Origin: Campylobacter sp. MG1
GTDB taxonomy: Bacteria > Campylobacterota > Campylobacteria > Campylobacterales > Campylobacteraceae
Direction of reading: 5' to 3'
NCBI RefSeq assembly: GCF_026616895.1
Contig: NZ_JANYME010000004.1
Location: forward strand, 62,001 to 126,000
DNA: 64,000 nt
In this document: piece by piece, positions 55,411 through 63,015 of the stretch
Layout: each line of letters begins with the position of its first letter
Position numbering within the stretch: the stretch's first letter is position 1
The notes under the pieces: generated by a model
What the model saw: the letters and a program-made list of their open reading frames with translations, nothing else
Told to the model about the DNA's origin: nothing
Database searches by the model: none
Position numbers and translations under genes: made by a program

Positions 55411-57276
55411 TTATTCTACTTCTGCATCTACTGCATCATCTTTTTCGCTTTTTTTAGCGTCTTTACTATCATCTTTTTTGTAAAGATTTTCAGCTAATTT
55501 ATGACTTGCGTCGCTTAGTTTTTTCATTTTCTCATCTATTTGAGCTTTTGTTGCATTTTCGTTATTTGCTACATCATTTAGCTCATTTATTGCACCTTCA
55601 ATCTCTTGTTTAATCGCAGGTTCTACTTTATCTCCTAAATCATTTAGGCTTTTTTGAACTTGATGAACTAGGCTTTGAGCTTGATTTTTCGCATCTACTA
55701 TTTCTCTTCTTAATTTATCAGCTTCTTTGTTTTTCTCAGCTTCGTTTATCATATTTTTAATCTCTTCATCACTTAATCCGCTTGAACCTGTGATTGTAAT
55801 ATTTTGAGCTTTACCACTTGCTTTATCTAATGCACTTACCGTTAAAATACCATTTGCGTCAATATCAAATGTAACTTCAATTTGCGGCACACCTCTTGGA
55901 GCTGCTGGGATACCTTCAAGATTAAAATTACCAAGAGATTTATTATCACGGCTAAACTCACGCTCACCTTGTAAAACATTAATAGTAACTGCACTTTGAT
56001 TATCTTCTGCAGTTGAGAATGTTTGGCTTTTTTTAGTAGGAATTGTTGCACCTTTTTCTATGATTTTACTCATAACTCCGCCTAAAGTTTCAATTCCAAG
56101 ACTAAGTGGAGTAACATCAAGTAAAAGCACATCTTTTACATCACCTTGAATAATTCCTGCTTGAGTAGCAGCACCCATTGCAACAACTTCATCAGGATTT
56201 ACGCTTTTATTTAGTTCTTTTCCAAATACTTTTTTAACTTCTTCTTGAACTAAAGGCACACGAGTTGAACCTCCAACCATTACTACTTCTTTAATCTCGT
56301 TTTTGCTAATTCCTGCTTCACTTATAACTTCATTGATTTTTGTGATAGTTTCAGCCACAAGTGAGTCAATCATTCCTTCAAATTGAGCTTTTGTGATTGT
56401 TTTTACAAGGTGTTTTGGACCTGTTGCATCAGCTGTAATGAATGGTAAATTCACTTCAGTTTGATTTGTGCTTGAAAGCTCTTTTTTAGCGTTTTCTGCT
56501 GCTTCTTTTAATCTTTGTAACGCCATTTTGTCATTTCTTAAATCAATTCCTTGCTCATTTTTAAACTCAGTTGCTAAGAAATCAATTAATTTATTATCAA
56601 AATCATCTCCACCTAAAAACGCATTACCACCAGTTGCTAAAACTTCTACAACACCATCACCAGTTTCTAAGATTGTAACGTCAAATGTCCCACCACCTAG
56701 GTCATATACTGCAATTTTTTCAGCACTTACTTTATCAAGACCATAAGCTAGAGCTGCTGCGGTTGGTTCGTTTATAATTCTTAATACATTTAATCCTGCG
56801 ATTTGACCTGCTTCTTTAGTAGCTTTTCTTTGTGCATCGTTAAAGTATGCTGGAACGGTAATTACTGCATCAGTTACAGATGTTCCTAAATAGCTTTCAG
56901 CATCTTCTTTAAGTTTCATTAAAACTTTTGAAGAAATTTCTTGTGGAGTGTAAGTTTTACCTGCAATTTCTATCGCACAAGCACCATTTCTATCTACTAT
57001 TTTATAAGGTAAATGTTTTGCCGCTTCTTTAGCATTGTCTTCATTCATCATAAGACCCATAATTCTTTTAATTGAATAAATTGTTTTTTCTGGGTTTGCT
57101 ACTGCTTGGCGTTTTGCACTATCACCTACTAAAACTTCGCCTTTATCTGTAAATGCTACTATTGAAGGAGTTGTGTTTTTTCCTTCTTTATTTGGAATTA
57201 CTTTTTTTTCTCCACGCTCATAAATTGCTACACATGAATTTGTTGTTCCTAAATCTATACCTATTGCTTTTCCCAT
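55411..57276 (-). CDS. dnaK: Hsp70 chaperone DnaK
   Basis: 621 residues, full length. ATPase domain with [13 protein letters not shown] at the start, [13 protein letters not shown] and [13 protein letters not shown]; substrate-binding domain with [16 protein letters not shown] and the C-terminal lid ending in an acidic EVE tail like the EEVD type used for partner contact. Third gene of the heat-shock operon; 12 bases separate it from grpE. Confidence 0.98.
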   Translation of the reverse strand: MGKAIGIDLGTTNSCVAIYERGEKKVIPNKEGKNTTPSIVAFTDKGEVLVGDSAKRQAVANPEKTIYSIKRIMGLMMNEDNAKEAAKHLPYKIVDRNGACAIEIAGKTYTPQEISSKVLMKLKEDAESYLGTSVTDAVITVPAYFNDAQRKATKEAGQIAGLNVLRIINEPTAAALAYGLDKVSAEKIAVYDLGGGTFDVTILETGDGVVEVLATGGNAFLGGDDFDNKLIDFLATEFKNEQGIDLRNDKMALQRLKEAAENAKKELSSTNQTEVNLPFITADATGPKHLVKTITKAQFEGMIDSLVAETITKINEVISEAGISKNEIKEVVMVGGSTRVPLVQEEVKKVFGKELNKSVNPDEVVAMGAATQAGIIQGDVKDVLLLDVTPLSLGIETLGGVMSKIIEKGATIPTKKSQTFSTAEDNQSAVTINVLQGEREFSRDNKSLGNFNLEGIPAAPRGVPQIEVTFDIDANGILTVSALDKASGKAQNITITGSSGLSDEEIKNMINEAEKNKEADKLRREIVDAKNQAQSLVHQVQKSLNDLGDKVEPAIKQEIEGAINELNDVANNENATKAQIDEKMKKLSDASHKLAENLYKKDDSKDAKKSEKDDAVDAEVE

Positions 57277-57288
57277 AATTTTCTCCTT

Positions 57289-57852
57289 TTATTTTGATAC
57301 GCTTACTTTGCAAGCTCTAATTATTCTGTCATTTATCATATAACCCTTTTGAAACATAGCTGCAACACAATTTGGTTCAAGCTCTGCTTCAACATGCATC
57401 ATAGCTTCGTGATAACTAGGGTCAAATTCATCACCTTCATTAGCTACGATTTCTTTAATTCCGTGTTTTGCTAGGATATTTTTAAATAAACTTAAAGTAT
57501 TATCAATACCTTGTTTAAGTTGTTTTGAAAACTCATCATCTGCTTCAAAATTACTAGCATTTTCTAATGCGTCTAAAACAGGTATTAAATCCTTAAGCAA
57601 TCCTTCTTGTGCATATAAAACAGCACTTTGCTTATCTTTTTCTAAGCGTTTTTTATAATTTTCAAAATCTGCATTAGCTCTAAGATAAGCGTCTTTTAAT
57701 TTTGCAAATTCTTCATTTGCCTTATCAAGCTCTGCTCTTAAAGCAATTTCTTCATTACTTAACTCATTTTGTTCGCATTCACAATTTTCATTGCATTCGC
57801 AAACTTCTTCGTTATTTACTACATTTTCTTCTTGCGTGGCTTTTTCGCTCAT
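57289..57852 (-). CDS. grpE: Nucleotide exchange factor GrpE
   Basis: 187 residues. An acidic Cys/Glu-rich N-terminus (CECNENCECEQNE), a long helix, then RANADFENYKKR and the C-terminal beta domain with VANEGDEFDPSYHEAMM and GYMINDRIIRACKVSVSK, the GrpE signature. Overlaps hrcA by four bases. Speeds ADP release from DnaK. Confidence 0.95.
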   Translation of the reverse strand: MSEKATQEENVVNNEEVCECNENCECEQNELSNEEIALRAELDKANEEFAKLKDAYLRANADFENYKKRLEKDKQSAVLYAQEGLLKDLIPVLDALENASNFEADDEFSKQLKQGIDNTLSLFKNILAKHGIKEIVANEGDEFDPSYHEAMMHVEAELEPNCVAAMFQKGYMINDRIIRACKVSVSK

Positions 57853-58640
57853 ATCGCCTCCCTTAATTGATTTAAAACATTTTCATAGTCTGTAAAAATA
57901 CTACCTGCAATTATTAAAGAGCTTTTATTTTGCATATAATTACAATCTAATTTAACTCCCATAAAATCAGGTAAAAATAGCTCATCATAAATCAAGTTAT
58001 TAGTAAAATAATCAAGTAACTTTAAATTCATAATAGAACTAAATGAAGAAAGTTTTACAATATTTGCAAAAATTTTTTCTCCACATATAAATTTAATTTT
58101 ATTTTTAAAAGAATTTTCAATATCACTTAAAGTATTTATTAAATTTAATCTATATAAAATCGTCTTAATATCATTTATCTCGTATCCTTTTAACTGATTA
58201 AAAAGTATATTTAATTCATCGTTAAAATCAATCAAAACCCTATTTTCTATAAAATCTAAAATAATAAATCTATTTTCAATGTTTAAAATATCATTTAAAA
58301 ATATTTTTTTGTTATCAACAATAAGGAAAAACAAATCATTCTCGTTAGCAACTCTTAATAAATTTAAAGTTGAGTTTAATTCTAATTTAGAATTTAATTC
58401 ATAATTAAAAAATTGCTTCCAATAATATTTCATAGCTTTTTGAGTAGGAATTCTTCCACCGCTTGCGTGAAGTTTTGAAATATAACCATCACTATCAAGT
58501 TGTTTAAAATAAACTCTTATAGTGCTTGCAGGAACATTCAAACTATCTTGCAATAACATAGAGCCAATTGGATTTTGCTCGCTTAAATAAGCTTTAATCA
58601 TTTGCTCTAGTATAAAATCAGTTTTTTTACTCATTATCAC
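57849..58640 (-). CDS. hrcA: Heat-inducible transcription repressor HrcA
   Basis: 263 residues. Winged-helix start (DFILEQMIKAYLSEQNPIGSMLL, VPASTIRVYFKQLDSDGYI) followed by the GAF-like domain. First gene of the operon. The GTG at 58640 has AAGG five bases before it; an ATG two codons later (58634) is the alternative. The usual CIRCE operator was not found upstream; two HAIR-like repeats were found instead, suggesting HspR control of this promoter. Confidence 0.9.
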   Translation of the reverse strand: MIMSKKTDFILEQMIKAYLSEQNPIGSMLLQDSLNVPASTIRVYFKQLDSDGYISKLHASGGRIPTQKAMKYYWKQFFNYELNSKLELNSTLNLLRVANENDLFFLIVDNKKIFLNDILNIENRFIILDFIENRVLIDFNDELNILFNQLKGYEINDIKTILYRLNLINTLSDIENSFKNKIKFICGEKIFANIVKLSSFSSIMNLKLLDYFTNNLIYDELFLPDFMGVKLDCNYMQNKSSLIIAGSIFTDYENVLNQLREAI

Positions 58641-58664
58641 TCATACCTTAAAATTGATAAACGA

Positions 58665-58670
58665 ATTATA
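58665..58670 (-). promoter_or_regulatory. -10 box of the hrcA-grpE-dnaK promoter
   Basis: On the minus strand this reads TATAAT, about 25 bases before the hrcA start. The operator repeats begin three bases upstream of it. Confidence 0.6.
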
Positions 58671-58673
58671 TCA

Positions 58674-58720
58674 CTTGAGTTGTTAACTATCAAGTAACTA
58701 TTTAGTCTAATACACTCAAC
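58674..58720. promoter_or_regulatory. Two tandem HAIR-like (HspR) inverted repeats
   Basis: Site 1: CTTGAGT at 58674-58680, seven-base spacer, TATCAAG at 58688-58694, against the HAIR consensus CTTGAGT-N7-ACTCAAG (left 7/7, right 5/7). Site 2: ATTTAGT at 58700-58706, seven-base spacer, ACTCAAC at 58714-58720 (5/7 and 6/7). The sites are 26 bases apart and sit right behind the -10 box. HspR is known to repress hrcA-grpE-dnaK in Helicobacter and Campylobacter. Binding here is inferred. Confidence 0.6.
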
Positions 58721-58833
58721 TTAATTTAGTAAAATTATTTAATCATATATTTTATACATTATTTCGTATATATTTTATTTTTTAATGTATTAATTTAAGG
58801 ATATTTTGTATTTTTTATATTTTTTTACAAATA

Positions 58834-58857
58834 TAAACTCCGTTTTAGCGAAGTTTA
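58834..58857 (+). promoter_or_regulatory. Inverted repeat upstream of the small regulator gene
   Basis: TAAACTCCG / CGAAGTTTA with a six-base centre and one mismatch, ending 13 bases before the TATAAT at 58871. It is a candidate operator. The gene itself encodes a DNA-binding protein, so autoregulation is possible. Confidence 0.45.
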
Positions 58858-58870
58858 ATTTTTAAAATCG

Positions 58871-58876
58871 TATAAT
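58871..58876 (+). promoter_or_regulatory. -10 box of a probably leaderless gene
   Basis: TATAAT ending six bases before the ATG at 58883. A start of transcription at the usual distance would fall on the A of the ATG. There is no Shine-Dalgarno sequence between box and start. Confidence 0.55.
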
Positions 58877-58882
58877 TTAAAA

Positions 58883-59128
58883 ATGATTGAGACGAACGAT
58901 ATATTTAATTTATTACATAATGCGATAGAGAGTAAAGAAAATGGTAAGAAAATTTCTTTGCAAGCAATGTCGCAGCGTTTAGGATTACCTATGCGAACTT
59001 ATCAAGACTGGCGTTTAGGTAATTCTAAACCACAAGCAGTAAAAGCTGTATTTACAATGCTTTGTGAATTAGATGATGATGAGTTATTATTTTTAATGTC
59101 TCGTATAAGAAAACAATTAAAGGATTAA
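58883..59128 (+). CDS. Small helix-turn-helix regulator, probably leaderless
   Basis: 81 residues. A helix-turn-helix is likely in ISLQAMSQRLGLPMRTYQDWRLGNSKP (about 24-50), as in small Xre-like DNA-binding proteins; the C-terminus is an acidic helix. Not a family I can name. The ATG is immediately preceded by a TATAAT at six bases, without a ribosome-binding site. Divergent from the heat-shock operon. Followed two bases later by a 42-residue ORF with AAGGA. Confidence 0.65.
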   Translation: MIETNDIFNLLHNAIESKENGKKISLQAMSQRLGLPMRTYQDWRLGNSKPQAVKAVFTMLCELDDDELLFLMSRIRKQLKD

Positions 59129-59130
59129 AA

Positions 59131-59259
59131 GTGATTACCGAAAAGGAAAGAATAGAATTAAATTTAATATTTACTCATATAAAAACAAGTAAAAGGGATA
59201 TGGTTAAAAAATATCTAAAAAATACATTAAAAAAGCTTTATATTTTAATCAAGAGATAA
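59131..59259 (+). CDS. Putative 42-residue basic small protein
   Basis: GTG start at 59131, two bases after the preceding stop, with AAGGA six bases upstream (overlapping that stop). The product is a short basic helix-rich peptide with acidic residues only near the start (MITEKERIELN ... KKLYILIKR). No known family. The ribosome-binding site and tight spacing after the regulator support translation. It could also be chance. Confidence 0.4.
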   Translation: MITEKERIELNLIFTHIKTSKRDMVKKYLKNTLKKLYILIKR

Positions 59260-59372
59260 TTTAATTTTTTAATGTGTTCTTATAAATTTAATACTCTTGT
59301 TTATTTTTTATTATTTTATCTAATTAATCAGTTTTATTTGTTGTAAATTCAATATTATCTAAAGGTATTTTT

Positions 59373-60263
59373 ATGAAAGTAATTTTTGGCCCAGTTAATT
59401 CAAGAAGATTTAAAAAATCTTTGGGTATAGATTTAAGTCCTAATGAGAAATGCTGTAATTTTGATTGTTTATATTGTGAGCTTGGAAAAGCTAAATTAAA
59501 ATATGAAAATAAATCAAATTTAAGTGTTGAATATATAATAAATGAGCTAAAAGAAGCTTTGAAAATACATAAAGATTGCGATTATATAAGCATTAGTGCA
59601 AATGGTGAACCTACTTTATATCCATATTTAGATGAATTGATTATAAAAATAAATGAAGTTAAAAAGAATGCAAAATCATTAATTTTGAGTAATGCAAGCA
59701 CAATTTTTGATAAAAATATTCAAAAGGCATTATTAAATCTTGATAGCGTTAAACTAAGCATTGATAGTGTAAATCCTAAAGTATTTCGCAAAATTGATAG
59801 AACGAATATAGATATAAATAAAATAGTTCAAGGTATAAAAGAATTTAGTCAAATTTATAAAGGTGAGTTGATTTTAGAATGCTTGGTTTTAGATGGTATT
59901 AATGATAATGAAAAGGATTTTATTGCTTTAAATGATATTTTAAAGGATATTAAAGCAACTAGACTTGATTTAGGAACTATTGATAGACCGAGTGATTATA
60001 ATGTAAAGGCTGCAAGTTTTGAGAAATTAAGCAAATTGGCTAGTTTAATAACTAATATAAAAGTTAATATTATGAGTAGAAATACTAACATAAATAAATA
60101 TGATGATTTGCTTAAAACTATTAGTTTAAGACCATTAAGCTCACAAGAAATTGATGAAAAAGATATAAAAATGTTAGATGAATTAGTAGATAAAAATATA
60201 ATAAAATGTGTGAAAATAAATGATATTAATTTTTATAAATTAAACAAATCAAATTCTAATTAA
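59373..60263 (+). CDS. Radical SAM protein
   Basis: 296 residues. CNFDCLYCELG near residue 28 is the CxxxCxxC iron-sulfur motif. SANGEPTLYPYLDEL is the following GE-type AdoMet loop, as in radical SAM proteins of the YgiQ/MoaA/Cfr-neighbour type with an N-terminal VNSRRFKKSLGIDL segment. Exact reaction unknown. The gene has its own upstream region. Confidence 0.8.
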   Translation: MKVIFGPVNSRRFKKSLGIDLSPNEKCCNFDCLYCELGKAKLKYENKSNLSVEYIINELKEALKIHKDCDYISISANGEPTLYPYLDELIIKINEVKKNAKSLILSNASTIFDKNIQKALLNLDSVKLSIDSVNPKVFRKIDRTNIDINKIVQGIKEFSQIYKGELILECLVLDGINDNEKDFIALNDILKDIKATRLDLGTIDRPSDYNVKAASFEKLSKLASLITNIKVNIMSRNTNINKYDDLLKTISLRPLSSQEIDEKDIKMLDELVDKNIIKCVKINDINFYKLNKSNSN

Positions 60264-60294
60264 TATAAAAGCTATTGTGATTAATTTGCTTATT

Positions 60295-60957
60295 TTAAGT
60301 GTATTTATAAACTAAGTGCGAATGAAAGAAAAAGGGCTTGATTTTAACATCAAGCTTTGTTATATCAATATTAAAATTATTTAAAAAATATTCATACAAA
60401 AGCGAATAATTAGATTTATCCGTATAAATACAAATAATATTCTCATCATCTTCTATTAGTAAAGTATCATAAAATCTTTGATTATTTAAAGTAAAAATTT
60501 TATAAATATTTTTAAAAAATACTAAAAGTATAAAATTACAAACACTCATAAAAATATAAAATATACTCAAAAAATTATTTAATTTATATAATTGTTGTTT
60601 GCTTTGAATATTAAGGCAGGTTTTATAGATTTTAGCATTTTTTAAATATATTGTTTTTTCTTCTTCATTAAGCTCATCTCTTTGCCTACAACTATGATTA
60701 ATAAAATAAATAAAATCCTTATGAAAATATATAATATTAGGCTTTTTAAACTTATAATGTAAATATCGCTCATCAAAATATGCAGCAATAATAAATAAAT
60801 TAATACTAGAAACTTTCATAGAAAAATTTCCAATATACATAAAAACACAAAAACAAATAAACAAAGCGCTAGAATGAACTAAGCTAGTAATATAAGCGTT
60901 TTTATCTTTTAAAGAAAATAAAGGCGTAAAATTACTAGAAGTTAAATATTCACTCAA
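60295..60957 (-). CDS. Membrane protein of unknown function
   Basis: 220 residues. Two hydrophobic segments at about 30-60 and two more around 130-150, with a soluble charged centre (NEEEKTIYLKNAKIYKTC) and C-terminal half. Phe, Tyr and Asn are abundant. Not recognised. It starts 12 bases after the stop of the periplasmic protein at 60970-61551, with AAGGAG in the gap, so both are one transcription unit. Confidence 0.55.
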   Translation of the reverse strand: MSEYLTSSNFTPLFSLKDKNAYITSLVHSSALFICFCVFMYIGNFSMKVSSINLFIIAAYFDERYLHYKFKKPNIIYFHKDFIYFINHSCRQRDELNEEEKTIYLKNAKIYKTCLNIQSKQQLYKLNNFLSIFYIFMSVCNFILLVFFKNIYKIFTLNNQRFYDTLLIEDDENIICIYTDKSNYSLLYEYFLNNFNIDITKLDVKIKPFFFHSHLVYKYT

Positions 60958-60969
60958 ATTTTCTCCTTA

Positions 60970-61551
60970 TTAAACTTTTCTTCTATAAACTGTAATTGCG
61001 ATTTTTGTAAAATCACCCCTTATATTATCATCATCTATTAGATTTGTAATGACTGCTTTATATGTTTTATTTTCAGGTATAAAATAAAATCCAAGATATC
61101 TTATTGCTACATGAACCTTTTCATTTTTAATATTTATACTTATTCTACCACTTACATCTGTGTTTTCATTTGGTGTAGCGACTTTATCAAATACTAATAT
61201 CTCATTACCATCTTTAGTAAGCTCATATATTTTAATATCAAGTGCAAGTGGATAATAAGGATTATATATTATATCATTTTCTATTTTTTCATCGTATAAA
61301 TGAACTGAGTAAAAATTCTTACCTACTTTACCATATTCAAAACGCAAAGGATAAAAAGCATAAAGTCCTAAATGCTCTCCTATATCTTTTCTTTGTGGCT
61401 TAAAGATTATTTCAAATTTAGTGCCTTTTTTGCTTAAGTCAAATAAAGTATATATAGGAGTTTTTGGTATTTTATCTTTATGAAATATATCAAATAATCC
61501 AGCATTTAATAATGAAACTAACATAAGTGATAATCCAAGTTTTTTAAACAT
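60970..61551 (-). CDS. Periplasmic/secreted protein of unknown function
   Basis: 193 residues. A signal peptide of about 17 residues (MFKKLGLSLMLVSLLNA) precedes a beta-rich mature domain with the motifs KGTKFEIIFKPQRKDIGEHLGLYAFYPL and NVHVAIRYLGFYFIPENK-like sequence. Not recognised. AAGGAG lies before the ATG, and upstream lies one copy of a duplicated promoter region. First gene of a two-gene unit with the membrane protein 60295-60957. Confidence 0.6.
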   Translation of the reverse strand: MFKKLGLSLMLVSLLNAGLFDIFHKDKIPKTPIYTLFDLSKKGTKFEIIFKPQRKDIGEHLGLYAFYPLRFEYGKVGKNFYSVHLYDEKIENDIIYNPYYPLALDIKIYELTKDGNEILVFDKVATPNENTDVSGRISINIKNEKVHVAIRYLGFYFIPENKTYKAVITNLIDDDNIRGDFTKIAITVYRRKV

Positions 61552-61556
61552 TTAAA

Positions 61557-61680
61557 CTCCTTTATTTTTTTCATATCATAACATTATTTAAGAATATTTC
61601 TTGGTTTGTAAGTGTGTTTAAAGGTTGAAATATAATTTTTAAATTCTTAGAATTTAAAATGGATAATTAAATATTTTTTA
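61557..61680 (-). repeat. Duplicated upstream region, copy A
   Basis: About 120 bases nearly identical to copy B at 62821-62941. On the minus strand it contains, in order, a perfect 23-base palindrome TTTTAAATTC-TAA-GAATTTAAAA (61637-61659), a -10-like TATGAT (61575-61580), and the AGGAG ribosome-binding site of the gene at 61551. Flanking sequence outside the repeat differs. Confidence 0.85.
61637..61659. promoter_or_regulatory. Perfect 23-base palindrome, copy A
   Basis: TTTTAAATTC / GAATTTAAAA around a three-base centre. Lies about 57 bases upstream of the TATGAT box. Conserved in copy B at 62899-62921. Candidate regulator-binding site. Confidence 0.6.
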
Positions 61681-61754
61681 TTGTTTAACATTTGCCTTTA
61701 TTAGGAGTTTTATAAGTTGAATATTTGTAAAATTTTAATACAGATTATTTCAAC

Positions 61755-62816
61755 TCATTTTTTCTCCTTTTTTAGATTTGTTTCACAACCAAAAATTTTA
61801 AATTTATTACATCTATTAAGAGTTTTTTCTGAATATGGTTGATAAATTACATTAGATACCATATCTAAAATATCAATAAAAGTTATATTATAATAACTGT
61901 CATATCTAATATGATTTAAATTATTAAATTTATGATAATTTAAAATATAATCACTACCCTTATACTCTATAATAAAAGTTTCTTTTGCTTCTTCGTAATA
62001 TTTATTTGACATTTTCATTTTATTAGAATTTTTTAAAAGTTCTAATAGATTTTTATTCTTCATAGGATGATTGCAAAAATCTTTTTCTATAAATAATATA
62101 TTTCCAATTTCACCTGATAAAGCTAAGTAATTTTTATCATCTAAAACTACATCACTTATAGTTATACTTTTATGTTTTTCTATGTATTTTTTACCTTTAA
62201 TTTTACTTATAATATAAAGCTCATTATTTTTATCAACTTCATAAAAAGAATAACTCACATCATTATCAACACCATAGATATTATCACGCCCTATATCTTT
62301 ATAAACTTTTCTATCAAGCCCTAAATCCCAGCAGTATTTAAGAGTATCTTTTACTTCTTGGCTTGCGTAAGGCTTAGCATCTACAATTTTTGGCTTTATT
62401 TTTATATCCTTATATCTAAAAAAATCTTGCCAAAAATTATTGAGTTTTAGTAATTTTCTACATTTTTCTGGCTCATCAATAAATCGTCCATGCTCATATC
62501 GCATATAGTTATCTTTATTGCATTCTATTGAGTTTTCTTGAATTATTTTTATATGTTCTATTAGTTCTTTAGGATAGGTTTTTGAGTTTTCAAGACTAGT
62601 GCTAAGCTCTTTTATTCTAGCTTTATAAGAACTTATAATACAATTATTATCATCTTTGCAATTACTAATGATTTTTATAAACTCATTTTGGTCTTGTTTT
62701 ATCTCTTTTGTAATATATGCAAAGCTTTTATAAATACTATCTAGCTCTATTTTTAACTTATTTATTTGATATGAATAAATATTTGTAATTAGTAAAATAG
62801 CTAATATTTTAAACAT
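61755..62816 (-). CDS. Exported protein of unknown function
   Basis: 353 residues with a signal peptide (MFKILAILLITNIYSYQ). The mature N-terminal part contains a helical region (KLKIELDSIYKSFAYITKEIKQDQ), three cysteines near residues 50-60 (SNCKDDNNCIISS), and CNKDNYMRYEHGRFID and PEKCRKL further on; a C-terminal beta-rich region and CNKFKIFGCETN at the end. Lys, Asn and Tyr are abundant. Not recognised. Its upstream region is copy B of the duplicated promoter. Confidence 0.6.
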   Translation of the reverse strand: MFKILAILLITNIYSYQINKLKIELDSIYKSFAYITKEIKQDQNEFIKIISNCKDDNNCIISSYKARIKELSTSLENSKTYPKELIEHIKIIQENSIECNKDNYMRYEHGRFIDEPEKCRKLLKLNNFWQDFFRYKDIKIKPKIVDAKPYASQEVKDTLKYCWDLGLDRKVYKDIGRDNIYGVDNDVSYSFYEVDKNNELYIISKIKGKKYIEKHKSITISDVVLDDKNYLALSGEIGNILFIEKDFCNHPMKNKNLLELLKNSNKMKMSNKYYEEAKETFIIEYKGSDYILNYHKFNNLNHIRYDSYYNITFIDILDMVSNVIYQPYSEKTLNRCNKFKIFGCETNLKKEKK

Positions 62817-62820
62817 AACT

Positions 62821-62941
62821 CTCCTTTATTTTTAATATCATAGCATTATTTAAGAATATTTCTTGGTTTATAAATGTGTTTAAAAGTTAAAATATGATTT
62901 TTAAATTCTTAGAATTTAAAATGGATAATTAAATATTTTTA
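62821..62941 (-). repeat. Duplicated upstream region, copy B
   Basis: Direct repeat of copy A (61557-61680) with few substitutions. It holds the same palindrome (62899-62921), TATGAT (62837-62842) and AGGAG at the start side of the gene at 62816. The coding regions behind the two copies are not obviously alike. Confidence 0.85.
62899..62921. promoter_or_regulatory. Perfect 23-base palindrome, copy B
   Basis: Identical to the palindrome in copy A, at nearly the same distance upstream of the TATGAT box. Confidence 0.6.
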
Positions 62942-62984
62942 ATACTTTTAATGTGTTTTTTATGAATATGAGTAGTTATAGTGA

Positions 62985-63012
62985 AATTAAGCTAGGAAAA
63001 CCTAGCTTAATT
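62985..63012. terminator. Terminator hairpin after petC
   Basis: Perfect 12-base stem AATTAAGCTAGG / CCTAGCTTAATT with a four-base loop, just beyond the petC stop. The T-run TTTTTTT lies on the plus-strand side, so it may act in that direction as well. Confidence 0.7.
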
Positions 63013-63015
63013 TTT

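Noticed and set aside
58641-58760. CIRCE operator before hrcA
   Set aside because: No TTAGCACTC-N9-GAGTGCTAA-like pair; the repeats fit the HAIR type better.
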